A stretch of DNA of 41,012 nucleotides from Thermosynechococcus sp. M46_R2017_013 (GTDB lineage: Bacteria; Cyanobacteriota; Cyanobacteriia; Thermosynechococcales; Thermosynechococcaceae), in the NCBI GenBank assembly GCA_015296025.1, contig DVDZ01000043.1, positions 1-41,012 on the forward strand, written 5' to 3'. Every line of letters begins with the position of its first letter. Positions within the stretch are counted from its first letter, which is position 1. Shown piece after piece: positions 31,799 through 41,012 of the stretch. The translations under genes and the position numbers were made by a program. The notes below the pieces were generated by a model. It worked only from the letters and a program-made list of their open reading frames with translations, was not told where the DNA came from and did not search any database.

Positions 31799-32514
31799 CG
31801 GGGGTCTTCAAGGATTGTGCGCAGCCAAGGGGGCGGATCCGGAATCGGATTCCCCAACCGCTCTAGGAGTGTCCATGCCAAGATATGAACCACTAAGGCA
31901 TAAACCATGGACTGGAAAAAAACGAGTAGCAGTGCCACAACTTGGATAAGGGTCACCGTTGGTTCCAACAGCAAATTCAGATTGACCAGTACCCAATCAA
32001 TGAAATTCGTAACCTGCTGATTGAAGTAAATCCAGAGGTTTTCCCCCAGCAAAATGGACACAAGACTAATTTGAAAGAAAAATCCTGCGGTACCAACTAC
32101 TGCACCACCGAGGATAGAACGTCCCCAGCCCTCTTTTTTTGCCCAACAGCCGCCAAAAATGACCCCCATCATGCCGTGGGGTAAGAGAAATTGCAGACTG
32201 CGGGGGGGACCCATCAAAACAGAAAGGAGCAGTGCACTGACAATGGCGGCCATCCAAGCCGCGCGGCGGTTCCAGCGTAAATAAACTAGGGCAATGGGAA
32301 TCGGAAAAAACAGACGCAAGACTGGCCCAATGGGCAAATAAAAGTTAATCACCCATAGCAGAGCAGCGGTACTGGCAAGGAAGGCTGTTTCGGTAATGAC
32401 CAAGGTGCGTTGAATTTGCGATCGCCCTAAGGCTGAGGACTGCTCAGGGGGCACAATGGCTTCTACATCGGGAAAATCATCTTCTAGGGAATCCGTTGGC
32501 TTCATTGATTGCAA
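31795..32514 (-). CDS. DUF2232-like multi-pass membrane protein
   Basis: Several hydrophobic segments; [58 protein letters not shown]. Confidence 0.75.
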   Translation of the reverse strand: MQSMKPTDSLEDDFPDVEAIVPPEQSSALGRSQIQRTLVITETAFLASTAALLWVINFYLPIGPVLRLFFPIPIALVYLRWNRRAAWMAAIVSALLLSVLMGPPRSLQFLLPHGMMGVIFGGCWAKKEGWGRSILGGAVVGTAGFFFQISLVSILLGENLWIYFNQQVTNFIDWVLVNLNLLLEPTVTLIQVVALLLVFFQSMVYALVVHILAWTLLERLGNPIPDPPPWLRTILEDPR

Positions 32515-32646
32515 ATAACCTTTTTTCTCTATACTTTAGCAAGCTTTACTGCCAGCTCTTAAATTGGATATAGCCCCCGAGAAAAATCGTTGGATGAAAG
32601 TTAGAATCAACGGTAGGCTATTCTTACCAATTTTGCATGTTAATCT

Positions 32647-33429
32647 ATGTGTCGTCTCTATGCCTACATGGGGCGCAAAACGTCCCTTGCCCATGCCTTG
32701 GTGGAGGCTCCCCATTCCCTGTTGGTGCAAAGTTACCAACCCCGTGAAATGACGGCGGGACTCTTGAATGCCGATGGTTTTGGGGTTGGCTGGTATGATA
32801 GCAGCCAAGATGAGCCCCCCTTTCTCTATCGGCAAACGCTACCCATGTGGCATGATATCAATTTCACTGAGTATTTAAGCCGCTATATTGAATCGAGCTG
32901 TTTTCTGGCCAATGTCCGCAGCGCCACCCTTGGGCAACCGGTGCAAATCACAAATACACAGCCCTTTCGCTGGGGACGCTGGCTGGGGGTTCACAATGGC
33001 TTTATCGAGAACTTTCGCCAAACCCTCTACCGCCCCCTGCGCGATCGCCTCTCGGATATTTGTTACAACATTGTTGAAGGCTCGACGGATTCTGAGCACC
33101 TCTTTGCTCTCTTTTGCAATGAACTAGTCTTGAATCCGCAACTGTCACCGGTGATGGTTTTGCGCCAGACGCTGCAAATTCTCTTCTCCCTGGCGCAGAG
33201 TGCTCGGACCAGTGTTAGTGCCGCGATGATTCTCACTGACGGTAAGTATATTTTGGCCACCCGCTGCTCCTGTGGCACACCACCCCCGACCCTGTACTGG
33301 AGTCAAGAGGCCGAAAAAATTCAGCTCACCTCAGAACCTATAGATTCTCAAACGGAGTGGTATCCTTTAGGCGAGAATAAACTGCTGTTAATGAGCTTGC
33401 ACAGTGAACCAGAAATTGACGCCCTCTGA
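32647..33429 (+). CDS. egtC: EgtC-like class II glutamine amidotransferase
   Basis: MCRLYAYMGRKTSLAHALVEAPHSLLVQSYQPREMTAGLLNADGFGVGWYD; FLANVRSATLGQPVQITNTQPFRWGRWLGVHNGFIENF. Confidence 0.85.
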   Translation: MCRLYAYMGRKTSLAHALVEAPHSLLVQSYQPREMTAGLLNADGFGVGWYDSSQDEPPFLYRQTLPMWHDINFTEYLSRYIESSCFLANVRSATLGQPVQITNTQPFRWGRWLGVHNGFIENFRQTLYRPLRDRLSDICYNIVEGSTDSEHLFALFCNELVLNPQLSPVMVLRQTLQILFSLAQSARTSVSAAMILTDGKYILATRCSCGTPPPTLYWSQEAEKIQLTSEPIDSQTEWYPLGENKLLLMSLHSEPEIDAL

Positions 33430-34528
33430 GACCGCCGTGCCTTTTGACCCTTTTGATCGGGAAGCCTTTTGGCAAGCTTTTGAGCACCAGCGGGAATTTA
33501 CGCTTCAGTTAGTTGCGCAGCTAAGTGAGGCCGTCCTCTGTGCTCAGCCCCATCCCCTCTATAGTCCCGTGGGGTGGCATCTGGGGCACATTGGCTACAC
33601 AGAAGCCTTTTGGCTATTGCCTGACTGTTCGGCTATTAGCGATCGCGATCGCTATTGGTATGCCGCTGATGGTCGCCCCAAGGTGGAACGACAATATTTA
33701 CCACCGTACAATGAATTACTTGATTACCTCGCAGAAATTCGCCGACGCACGGGCGATCGCCTCTGCACTCTCACCGCTGAACAGTGGCAACGGGAACTTC
33801 GTCTCTGGTGGTGGATTTTACAGCATGAAGCTCAACACACTGAAACGATGCAAATGGTGCTGGCAATGCAGGGGATTTTGACCACATTACCCCCTAACCC
33901 ATCGTGCCCCCAGAAACATCAACAGATTCCTGCTGGGAGTTATGTCATTGGCAGTGAAGACCCCTTAGCCCTGGATAACGAGCAGCCCGTCCAAAGTATT
34001 GAACTGCTTCCTTTTACGATTGATGCAGCACCGGTAACGTGGCGGGAATTTCTTGCTTTTGTGGAAGCGGGTGGTTATCAGCGACGGGAATGGTGGTCAA
34101 GCAGGGGATGGGAATGGCGCAAAGCAGAGGAAATTACTTCACCGTTCTACCCCATCCCTGAGAACTTAGACCTACCTATGTGGGGACTTAGTTTCTACGA
34201 AGCAGAAGCCTATGGTCATTTCCGAGGCAAACGCCTTCCCAGTGAACGAGAATGGGAAATTGCTGCTCAGCAGGGACTTCTGAATAAGGGTTATGTTTGG
34301 GAGTGGACGCAAAGTCCCTTTGCCCCCTATCCGGGGTTCCAGAGCTATCCCTACCGTGGCTATTCTGCACCCTACTTTGATGGTGAGCACTTTGTCCTCA
34401 AAGGCGGTAGTCACTGGACACGTCCTCTGCTCAAGCGTCCCTCATTTCGCAATTGGTATAGCCGCACCACCCGTGAGGTATTTGCTGGGGCACGCTACGT
34501 TAACCAAGAAGATCTAATTGCTCAGTAA
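33404..34528 (+). CDS. egtB: EgtB-like protein (DinB_2 + formylglycine-generating-enzyme-like domain)
   Basis: PVGWHLGHIGYTEAF and WWILQHEAQHTETM (candidate iron-binding His set); GKRLPSEREWEIAAQQ; VWEWTQSPFAPYPGF; VLKGGSHWTRPLLKRPSFRNWYSRTTREVFAGARYV. GTG start overlapping egtC. Confidence 0.87.
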   Translation: MNQKLTPSETAVPFDPFDREAFWQAFEHQREFTLQLVAQLSEAVLCAQPHPLYSPVGWHLGHIGYTEAFWLLPDCSAISDRDRYWYAADGRPKVERQYLPPYNELLDYLAEIRRRTGDRLCTLTAEQWQRELRLWWWILQHEAQHTETMQMVLAMQGILTTLPPNPSCPQKHQQIPAGSYVIGSEDPLALDNEQPVQSIELLPFTIDAAPVTWREFLAFVEAGGYQRREWWSSRGWEWRKAEEITSPFYPIPENLDLPMWGLSFYEAEAYGHFRGKRLPSEREWEIAAQQGLLNKGYVWEWTQSPFAPYPGFQSYPYRGYSAPYFDGEHFVLKGGSHWTRPLLKRPSFRNWYSRTTREVFAGARYVNQEDLIAQ

Positions 34529-34552
34529 AGAAAGTTTGAAAAGACAAGTCTA

Positions 34553-35457
34553 ATGATTCAAGGAGTTCCGCCAACTACAGACGCGCCTTCTAGAGCGTTG
34601 GGACGGAAGAGAAACGTTTATTCCTGAGTTGCTCCTGATGGCAGTGAGCGCGATATTGTGGTGGTGCTTTCCCTGAGTTTTCCCCAACCAGAACTGGCCA
34701 AGATTACAGGCGATACCCACTCTGAGGAGCGGCAACGTTATACGCTGATCCAGTTGCGGAATCACTGCACTCGCATGATCTATGTGACATCGCAGCCGCT
34801 GCACCCCAGTATTATTGATTACGACTTGGATTTAGCGATCGCCCAGCGTCCAAGGCTGTATTCCCCCCAAAGGCAGTGTTGAAATCATCTCGACCCATGA
34901 GCAGTTAGTGAATGCCCCCAGCGGTCAAATTTTCATTGGCTGTGAATTCCCTGCCCATGCCGACTATCGCCAACAACTCCAAAAACTCAGGCAAACGGTA
35001 GGGACGTATTTAGCCTAGCAGGGAGTGATCGGCTATTTTAATGTGGATGTTGTTGCAACCCAGACAGCTCAGGGGTGGGAACTTTAGGCCATTGAAATAA
35101 ACCTGCGCAAGGGCGGCACTACCCACCCCTTCATGGCCTTACAATTCCTCACCGATGGCCACTATGAGCTAGCGTCTGGCCTGTTTTACAGCAAGCATCG
35201 CCGTCCCAAGTATTACATTGCCTCTGATAACCTCTGCCAGCCCCATTATTGGGGTCTATTGCCCAATGATTTTTGGATATGATTGCCCGCTATCATCTCC
35301 ACTTTGACTCCAGTACAGCAACGGGCACTGTCTTTCACCTCATGGGAGCGCTCTCAGCGTTTGGTAAGCTGGGACTCCTCAGGCTTGGAATACCCCCGAA
35401 GAAGCTCAAGCCATTGACAACCAAACCATCGGCGTTCTCGATGCTGCGGCACTATAG
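34553..35457 (+). pseudogene. Decayed ATP-grasp protein (PGM1-type peptide ligase-like)
   Basis: Fragments in shifting frames: FKEFRQLQTRLLERWDGRETFIPELL / DGSERDIVVVLSLSFPQPELAKITGDTHSEERQRYTLIQLRNHCTRMIYVTSQPLHPSIIDY / VEIISTHEQLVNAPSGQIFIGCEFPAHADYRQQLQKLRQTVGTYLA*QGVIGYFNVDVVATQTAQGWEL*AIEINLRKGGTTHPFMALQFLTDGHYELASGLFY / LDMIARYHLHFDSSTATGTVFHLMGALSAFGKLG. Two in-frame TAG codons plus several frameshifts. Confidence 0.87.
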
Positions 35458-35499
35458 ATACCTGATGTGCCCACCCCTGGCATAGACAGGGGTCTGAGA

Positions 35500-35645
35500 A
35501 TCTCGTTACAATTGGCAACGTTCACTGTGAAGAGCAGCCTGTAGGGAAAATCCAGTGCAAGTCTGGTGCTGTGCCGCAGCTGTGATGGGAAGTCTCCCTC
35601 AGCCAGAATGCCTACTTGCTGTGGTTCACTCTATTTGCCTGCGTC
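35500..35645 (+). ncRNA. Cobalamin (B12) riboswitch
   Basis: TAGGGAAAATCCAGTGCAAGTCTGGTGCTGTGCCGCAGCTGTGATGGGAAGTCTCCCTCAGCCAGAATGCCTACTTGC: GGGAA...CCxGTGCxAxTCxGG...GCTGTGCCGCAGCTGT core and a B12 box (CAGCCAGAATGCCT) in the right order, upstream of cbiX. Boundaries approximate. Confidence 0.85.
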
Positions 35646-35667
35646 GCACGGGCATGGAGTTTCTAAG

Positions 35668-36687
35668 GTGCTGGTTACGCTTAACGATTCAATTCTCAAT
35701 TCCTTCGGTTTTAGTCTGGACTTACCCCCCCTCCCTCAGTCTCGACCTCTTTTACTGGTTGGTCATGGAACCCGCGATCCTGAAGGTCGCCAAGCATTTT
35801 TGGACTTTGCCCAAGCCTACTATCAACTAGATCCCTGTCGGCCTGTTTTTCCCTGTTTTCTGGAGTTAACTGAACCCTCCATTGTTGAAGTTCTCAGTCA
35901 GTGCGTTGCCACAGGCCATACGGATTTATCGGTGCTGCCGATTTTGCTCTTTGCCGCTCGCCACAATAAGTTTGATGTCACGAATGAATTGGATCGGGCA
36001 CGGCGTGCTTTTCCTGAGTTGCGCTATCACTATGGCCGTCACTATGGCATTGCCCCAGAAATTCTAACGCTGTGGCGATCGCGCCTTGAACTCTTGGACA
36101 CTCCGGAATTTAACCCCCAAGCCATTGGCCGCGAAGAAACAGTTCTCCTAGTCGTGGGACGCGGTTCCAGTGATCCCGATGCCAATGGCGATGTCTTTAA
36201 GCTCGCCCGCATGCTCTGGGAAGGCAGTGGCTACAAAACGGTTGAGGTGTGCTTTATCGGCATTACCCATCCCCGCCTACCTGAAGGGTTTGTACGTGCC
36301 AATCTTCACCAGCCTCGTCGTGTCATCGTCCTGCCCCACTTCATGTTTACAGGGGCGCTGGTCAAAAGAATTTACACCCTGACTACAAAAGCGCAAGCAG
36401 CCTATCCCCATGTTGAATACGTGAACTTACCGGAAATTGGCTTGCATCCACAACTGTTTTACCTAACACGACAGCGGGAAATTGAAACCCATGTCGGGCA
36501 GGTAGTGATGAACTGTGAGACCTGTAAATTTCGCTTGGTGGCAGGCCAGACTCATCACCACCACCATCATCACTATGAGCACCACTCCCATAGTCATAAT
36601 CACGAGGATCACCCTCATCACCATGGATCAACGGTAAATTTGGATCATTTGCCCAGTTATCACCAACGCATTTGGCAGGTGCCCTAG
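35668..36687 (+). CDS. cbiX: CbiX-type sirohydrochlorin cobaltochelatase with His-rich C-terminal tail
   Basis: [44 protein letters not shown]; second repeat [53 protein letters not shown]. Start placed at GTG 35668, after the riboswitch. Confidence 0.88.
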   Translation: MLVTLNDSILNSFGFSLDLPPLPQSRPLLLVGHGTRDPEGRQAFLDFAQAYYQLDPCRPVFPCFLELTEPSIVEVLSQCVATGHTDLSVLPILLFAARHNKFDVTNELDRARRAFPELRYHYGRHYGIAPEILTLWRSRLELLDTPEFNPQAIGREETVLLVVGRGSSDPDANGDVFKLARMLWEGSGYKTVEVCFIGITHPRLPEGFVRANLHQPRRVIVLPHFMFTGALVKRIYTLTTKAQAAYPHVEYVNLPEIGLHPQLFYLTRQREIETHVGQVVMNCETCKFRLVAGQTHHHHHHHYEHHSHSHNHEDHPHHHGSTVNLDHLPSYHQRIWQVP

Positions 36688-36761
36688 GCGTTGGCTCCCC
36701 GCTGAAAATGTTAAAGTTAAAATAATTGCTACTATTTTTCAAGCTTAAATGGGGCTTGTCT

Positions 36762-38480
36762 ATGCGTATTAAATATCCTCCCCAAACCGTTGATCGGGTG
36801 TTGATTTTTGATACCACACTGCGGGACGGTGAACAGTCTCCGGGTGCCTCCCTGAATGTGGATGAAAAACTCACAATTGCCCGTCAACTGGCGCGACTAG
36901 GGGTGGATATTATTGAGGCGGGCTTCCCCTTTGCTAGTCCCGGTGACTTTGAGGCTGTCCAGCGGATTGCCGAAACCGTCGGCACCGAAACCGGCCCTGT
37001 GATCTGTGGCTTAGCTCGTGCCACCCGCCAAGATATTGAAGCGGCAGCCAAAGCCCTCAAGCCCGCCTACTATCCCCGCATTCACACCTTTATTGCCACC
37101 TCCGATATTCACCTAGAGTACAAGCTCAAGAAAACCCGCGCTGAAGTACTGGAAATTGCCCCAGAAATGGTGGCCTATGCCAAGTCCTTTGTGGATGATG
37201 TGGAGTTTTCCCCTGAGGATGCTGGTCGTTCAGATCCTGAGTTTCTCTATCAAGTCCTTGAGCGGGTCATTGATGCAGGTGCGACAACGATTAACATTCC
37301 CGACACCGTGGGCTACACCACCCCCACTGAATTTGGTGCCCTGATCAAAGGGATTAAGGAAAATGTGCCCAATATTGATCGCGTGGTCATCTCCGTTCAT
37401 GGTCACAACGATTTGGGTTTAGCTGTGGCCAACTTCCTAGAAGCAGTGAAAAATGGGGCGCGCCAACTGGAGTGTACGATTAACGGCATTGGTGAACGGG
37501 CAGGGAATGCTGCTCTTGAGGAATTGGTGATGGCTCTCTATGTGCGGCGGCAGTACTTTAATCCCTTCTTGGGGCGTCCACCCGAATCAGAAGCACCTCT
37601 CACAAATATCAACACCCGTGAAATTTACAAAACTTCTCGCTTAGTCTCAAACCTAACGGGGATGCTCATTCAACCCAATAAGGCGATCGTTGGTGCCAAT
37701 GCCTTTGCCCATCAATCGGGGATTCACCAAGATGGGGTTCTCAAGCATAAGCAAACCTATGAAATCATGGACGCCCAACTCATTGGTCTTGCTGATAACC
37801 AAATTGTCTTGGGCAAACTCTCTGGTCGTAATGCCTTTGCCACCCGCCTGCGGGAATTGGGCTTTGAACTCAGTGAAACCGAACTCAATAAAGCCTTTTT
37901 GCGCTTTAAGGATCTCGCCGACAAGAAAAAAGAAATCACCGACTGGGATCTCGAGGCGATCGCCAAGGATGAAACCCAAGGGATTGATCTGCGGGGCTAT
38001 CAACTGGAATTTGTCCAAGTTTCCTGTGGAGATCATGCTCGCCCGACGGCAACAGTAACCGTGCGTACCCCCAGCGGCGAAGAATTAACCGACGCAGCCA
38101 TTGGCACAGGGCCTGTGGATGCCGTTTACCGCGCCATTAATCGGGTTGTACAGATTCCCAACCGCCTCATTGAATACTCGGTGCAATCGGTTACCGCTGG
38201 CATTGATGCTATTGGTGAAGTGACGATTCGCCTACAGCACGAAGATCGCATCTATTCAGGTCATGCCGCCAACACCGACATTATTGTGGCCTCTGCCCAA
38301 GCCTACATGAATGCCCTCAACCGCCTCTATCGAGGTCTTGAACAGCGGGCGCTACATCCCCAAGCTAGGTATGCCAGAGTCCACTGCTCAGCCCTTGGAA
38401 ACCAATGGGGTTTATTTATGCCCCGTCTGCCGCCACGGACAAATTGCACCGATGGTACTCATGGATACCTATGCCTGTAA
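36762..38480 (+). CDS. leuA: 2-isopropylmalate synthase; C-terminus probably extended by loss of the native stop near 38365
   Basis: [102 protein letters not shown]. Normal-looking C-terminus ends at [19 protein letters not shown]; the rest overlaps the next gene out of frame. Confidence 0.95.
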   Translation: MRIKYPPQTVDRVLIFDTTLRDGEQSPGASLNVDEKLTIARQLARLGVDIIEAGFPFASPGDFEAVQRIAETVGTETGPVICGLARATRQDIEAAAKALKPAYYPRIHTFIATSDIHLEYKLKKTRAEVLEIAPEMVAYAKSFVDDVEFSPEDAGRSDPEFLYQVLERVIDAGATTINIPDTVGYTTPTEFGALIKGIKENVPNIDRVVISVHGHNDLGLAVANFLEAVKNGARQLECTINGIGERAGNAALEELVMALYVRRQYFNPFLGRPPESEAPLTNINTREIYKTSRLVSNLTGMLIQPNKAIVGANAFAHQSGIHQDGVLKHKQTYEIMDAQLIGLADNQIVLGKLSGRNAFATRLRELGFELSETELNKAFLRFKDLADKKKEITDWDLEAIAKDETQGIDLRGYQLEFVQVSCGDHARPTATVTVRTPSGEELTDAAIGTGPVDAVYRAINRVVQIPNRLIEYSVQSVTAGIDAIGEVTIRLQHEDRIYSGHAANTDIIVASAQAYMNALNRLYRGLEQRALHPQARYARVHCSALGNQWGLFMPRLPPRTNCTDGTHGYLCL

Positions 38481-38844
38481 CTTTTGTCGCCATATTTTCA
38501 GCCTAGATGTTGTCCATCAAACGGCGCAGCTCGAAGATAGTGCCATGCCATTTCGCTGGCAGTGGACTGGTACCCACTGGCGATCGCTCAACCGTCCTCC
38601 TGTTACTCTGACCTACACTGCGATGATTCTGGCCATTTTGCTGATGACACTACCGCCTGCTTTAATTTGGCTGGCCTATCGCACATTTCCCCCCCTCGAT
38701 CCACGCACCCATTGGTTTCCCCTTTTTTGGGTTGGCCTGACCTTCTTGGCTCACCTGTTGATAATACTGCGGATTTTTGCTGGCCTCCTACCAGCATCCC
38801 TTATTGGCTCTTACTTTTACCGGCGATCGCGGAGTTTACCGTAG
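38371..38844 (+). CDS. Zinc-ribbon plus transmembrane protein, uncharacterised
   Basis: [46 protein letters not shown] (CPVC...CNFC) then two hydrophobic segments. Confidence 0.8.
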   Translation: MPESTAQPLETNGVYLCPVCRHGQIAPMVLMDTYACNFCRHIFSLDVVHQTAQLEDSAMPFRWQWTGTHWRSLNRPPVTLTYTAMILAILLMTLPPALIWLAYRTFPPLDPRTHWFPLFWVGLTFLAHLLIILRIFAGLLPASLIGSYFYRRSRSLP

Positions 38845-38853
38845 GGATTTGCC

Positions 38854-41012
38854 TTAACTCACTGCTGCTGAGCGAGGGACAAAAGAAGATAACACCGGCA
38901 GATCTTCCATCTGGCTCTGCTTAGCTGCCCGCACTCCGTTAACTACGATACCAACTGCCTTATTCTTTAGCCCTAAATCATACTCCTTGAGTGCTTTGGC
39001 AAACATCTCCCGTTTTGTTTTGTCCAAACGTACCACAAACAGCGCCTGATCCACGCTGGCCACAAGGCGATTCGTTTCTGCACACTGCACCATTGGTGGC
39101 GTGTCAATAATAACCAAGTCAAATGCAACTCGGGCAGAAGTCAAAAACCCATGCCATTGGGGAGAACTCAACAAACTCATTGGTTCTGGGTGCGGTTGCC
39201 CCGCTGTCAGTACCCAAAGTTTTTCAGAGTAAGCTTCAAGACAAGTGAACCAATTAGGTAAAGGAAGCGCCTCTGTCAGTAGCTCAGTGAGACCACCGCT
39301 GTTTACAATCCCGAAAACTTGATGTAGGCCGGGTTGACGCAGATTTGCGTCCACAAGCAAAACTCGCTTACCAGATGCCGCTGCAGCTAGTCCTAAATAA
39401 GCTGCAATTGTTGTCCGCCCCTCTCCTGACTGGGCAGATGTCACGGCCAGCGTGCGCTGAAGACCTAGCTGCTCTAAATGAACCAAAAGAAAATAAAAAC
39501 TCTCCTTAAAAGCGGGTGTTGCCCCTGGCAGATGGTGCTGCAGCCCCCAGAGCGTAAGGGGAGTTTCAAGGCGTGTAAACGAATACTGATCAAACTCCTT
39601 AGCTAGGGGCACTTGTCCAACAATTGAAAGTCGAGTGCTTTGCTGAACTCGTTCAACCTCCAAGAAACGGGAATCCAGCGCATCTAAAATCAAGGCTAAA
39701 ATAACCCCAGAGGTAGTTCCCAAAATTAAAGCAATTGCCAATGCCATTGACAGCCGCATCGTTACTTCATATTCTTCCGCGTTAATATCCGATAGTAACC
39801 GCCATGTAAAATCCTGCTGTGCAATTTGTAGCTGTAGTGATTGCCGCGTCTGAAGCAAAAGTTGCAGTGATTGCTGTGCCGCTGCTATACGTTGCTCAAT
39901 TTTTCGATAGGGGTTTGCTAGGCGTGTCAGTCGGGCTAATTCCTCACGAGTTACTGCGATTTGCCGAGCAAGCTCTGCATCCATGCGTCTCAGGGATTCA
40001 AGCTCAACTTTTGCTTCAATATACTTACTAATCAAATTTTCTGAAACAGAACTTTGATAGCCGATCAATCCCTCTGGATTTGAGACTCGATTTCTTTGGG
40101 CAATCTGCTGAGCCTCCCGCTTAATCTGCTCTAATACTAGGCGTCTTTCTTCATCAAGGCTACGAACAGTAGGAGCATTTGGTTGTAATCTGCTTAACTC
40201 TTCAGCAAGCTTTTTTTCGACACTTGTTAGATTGTTCAATAGGCTAGTATAGTTGACCGATGTACTTAGGTTAGAAGCAACAAGTGCTTCATCAGGGGTC
40301 ATTTGCAACTGTGAATTAATAGAATCAAAAGTCTGCTGTACAGATTCTATTTTGGCAATATTTTCATTTCTTGCGGTCATCAAATTAGCTAGCTGCATTC
40401 GGTACAGATCAGCATCACTAGAGCCACTCGCGCCAATGCCACCTATAGAATCAGGCCTCAATACTTGATTTGCAGCTCGAAACTGGTTCAACTGATCTTC
40501 AAGATCATCAATTTGGCTAAGTGTTCTTTGAATTTCTTGGTTAACGTATCGTAAATTTTGAAAAATTTGCTGCTGCTTTTCTTTTTCATTAAAGTCTATA
40601 ATTTTTTCGGTAAGTAAATTGAAGACAGAATTTAGTTTACCCTTGTTATTAAATGAAAATGTAATTTGAATCACTTTAGAATTGGTGTTACCGAGACGAA
40701 GACCACCAAATTGCTGTGGCTCAATCTTGATACTTCTCCGAAAAGATTCGTAGGTGTAACTTTTAGAGTCTAGCTCAGGATAAGCTTCCAAAAGCTTGTC
40801 ATAGAGGGGTCTAAGCACTAAGTCACTGTTGAGAATCTGTATGAGAGTACTTGTATCGCCTGTTGTTTCTCCTGAAAGAAGGGGCAAACTGGGTATTGAC
40901 TGAATCATACTACTAATTGATCCTGAGCTAGTCCCAGCTCTAGCGCCCAAAGGTTTAATTGCTTCTACCTGCAAAGAAATAATTCGCTGGTAGCTCCTGA
41001 GAAATTGATAGT
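38854..41012 (-). CDS. Wzz/GumC + BY-kinase-like polysaccharide co-polymerase (Wzc/ExoP family); N-terminus off the window end
   Basis: Coiled-coil periplasmic region; VTSAQSGEGRTTIAAYLGLAAAASGKRVLLVDANLRQPGLHQVFG; DLVIIDTPPMV. Frame stays open to the window edge (YQFLRSYQRIISLQVEAIKPLG...). Confidence 0.88.
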   Translation of the reverse strand, partial: YQFLRSYQRIISLQVEAIKPLGARAGTSSGSISSMIQSIPSLPLLSGETTGDTSTLIQILNSDLVLRPLYDKLLEAYPELDSKSYTYESFRRSIKIEPQQFGGLRLGNTNSKVIQITFSFNNKGKLNSVFNLLTEKIIDFNEKEKQQQIFQNLRYVNQEIQRTLSQIDDLEDQLNQFRAANQVLRPDSIGGIGASGSSDADLYRMQLANLMTARNENIAKIESVQQTFDSINSQLQMTPDEALVASNLSTSVNYTSLLNNLTSVEKKLAEELSRLQPNAPTVRSLDEERRLVLEQIKREAQQIAQRNRVSNPEGLIGYQSSVSENLISKYIEAKVELESLRRMDAELARQIAVTREELARLTRLANPYRKIEQRIAAAQQSLQLLLQTRQSLQLQIAQQDFTWRLLSDINAEEYEVTMRLSMALAIALILGTTSGVILALILDALDSRFLEVERVQQSTRLSIVGQVPLAKEFDQYSFTRLETPLTLWGLQHHLPGATPAFKESFYFLLVHLEQLGLQRTLAVTSAQSGEGRTTIAAYLGLAAAASGKRVLLVDANLRQPGLHQVFGIVNSGGLTELLTEALPLPNWFTCLEAYSEKLWVLTAGQPHPEPMSLLSSPQWHGFLTSARVAFDLVIIDTPPMVQCAETNRLVASVDQALFVVRLDKTKREMFAKALKEYDLGLKNKAVGIVVNGVRAAKQSQMEDLPVLSSFVPRSAAVS

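Noticed and set aside
35466-35495. CACCCCTG...CAGGGGT hairpin as terminator of the pseudogene
   Set aside because: Stem is good but lacks a following U-run, and it may be part of the riboswitch leader; left uncalled.
35566-35667. cbiX start at 35566 as in the ORF track
   Set aside because: This stretch overlaps the cobalamin riboswitch and encodes an atypical peptide; GTG 35668 is a better start.
36541-36640. Engineered His-tag or vector contamination
   Set aside because: The His-rich run is mixed ([18 protein letters not shown]), uses natural codon variation and continues into native-looking sequence.

Overview
The window looks like chromosomal DNA from a thermophilic unicellular cyanobacterium, most like Thermosynechococcus. 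The basis is abundant HIP1 (GCGATCGC) sites, the protein families and the gene density. It is mostly housekeeping sequence: gun4, rfaE2-like, LivH/NatD-like permease, two GT4 glycosyltransferases, glnA, ychF, dgkA, ybeY, a DUF3285-like small ORF, rodA, an IMPase-family gene, gloB, a C-DES-like C-S lyase, ruvX, ileS, chlD, groEL, a CAP-domain gene, a CRR7-like gene, argB, a CtpA-type protease, a CDF transporter, a geranylgeranyl-reductase-family gene, fni, a DUF2232-like gene, egtC-egtB, cbiX, leuA and a Wzc/ExoP-like gene cut by the window edge. I found no CRISPR array, tRNA, rRNA or intact mobile element. The points most worth a second look are: (1) apparent single-base deletions that break glnA (~6727) and chlD (~20502) and probably remove the leuA stop (~38365); (2) a decayed ATP-grasp (PGM1-type peptide ligase-like) pseudogene directly behind egtC-egtB; (3) a cobalamin riboswitch ahead of a CbiX chelatase with a His-rich tail; (4) a degenerate IS200/IS605 tnpA relic at the ileS stop codon; (5) an NtcA-type promoter upstream of glnA. 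I did not find a convincing wholly novel system. The egtC/egtB/ATP-grasp remnant, with a distant C-S lyase, is the closest candidate. All family calls come from reading motifs by eye, with no database search.
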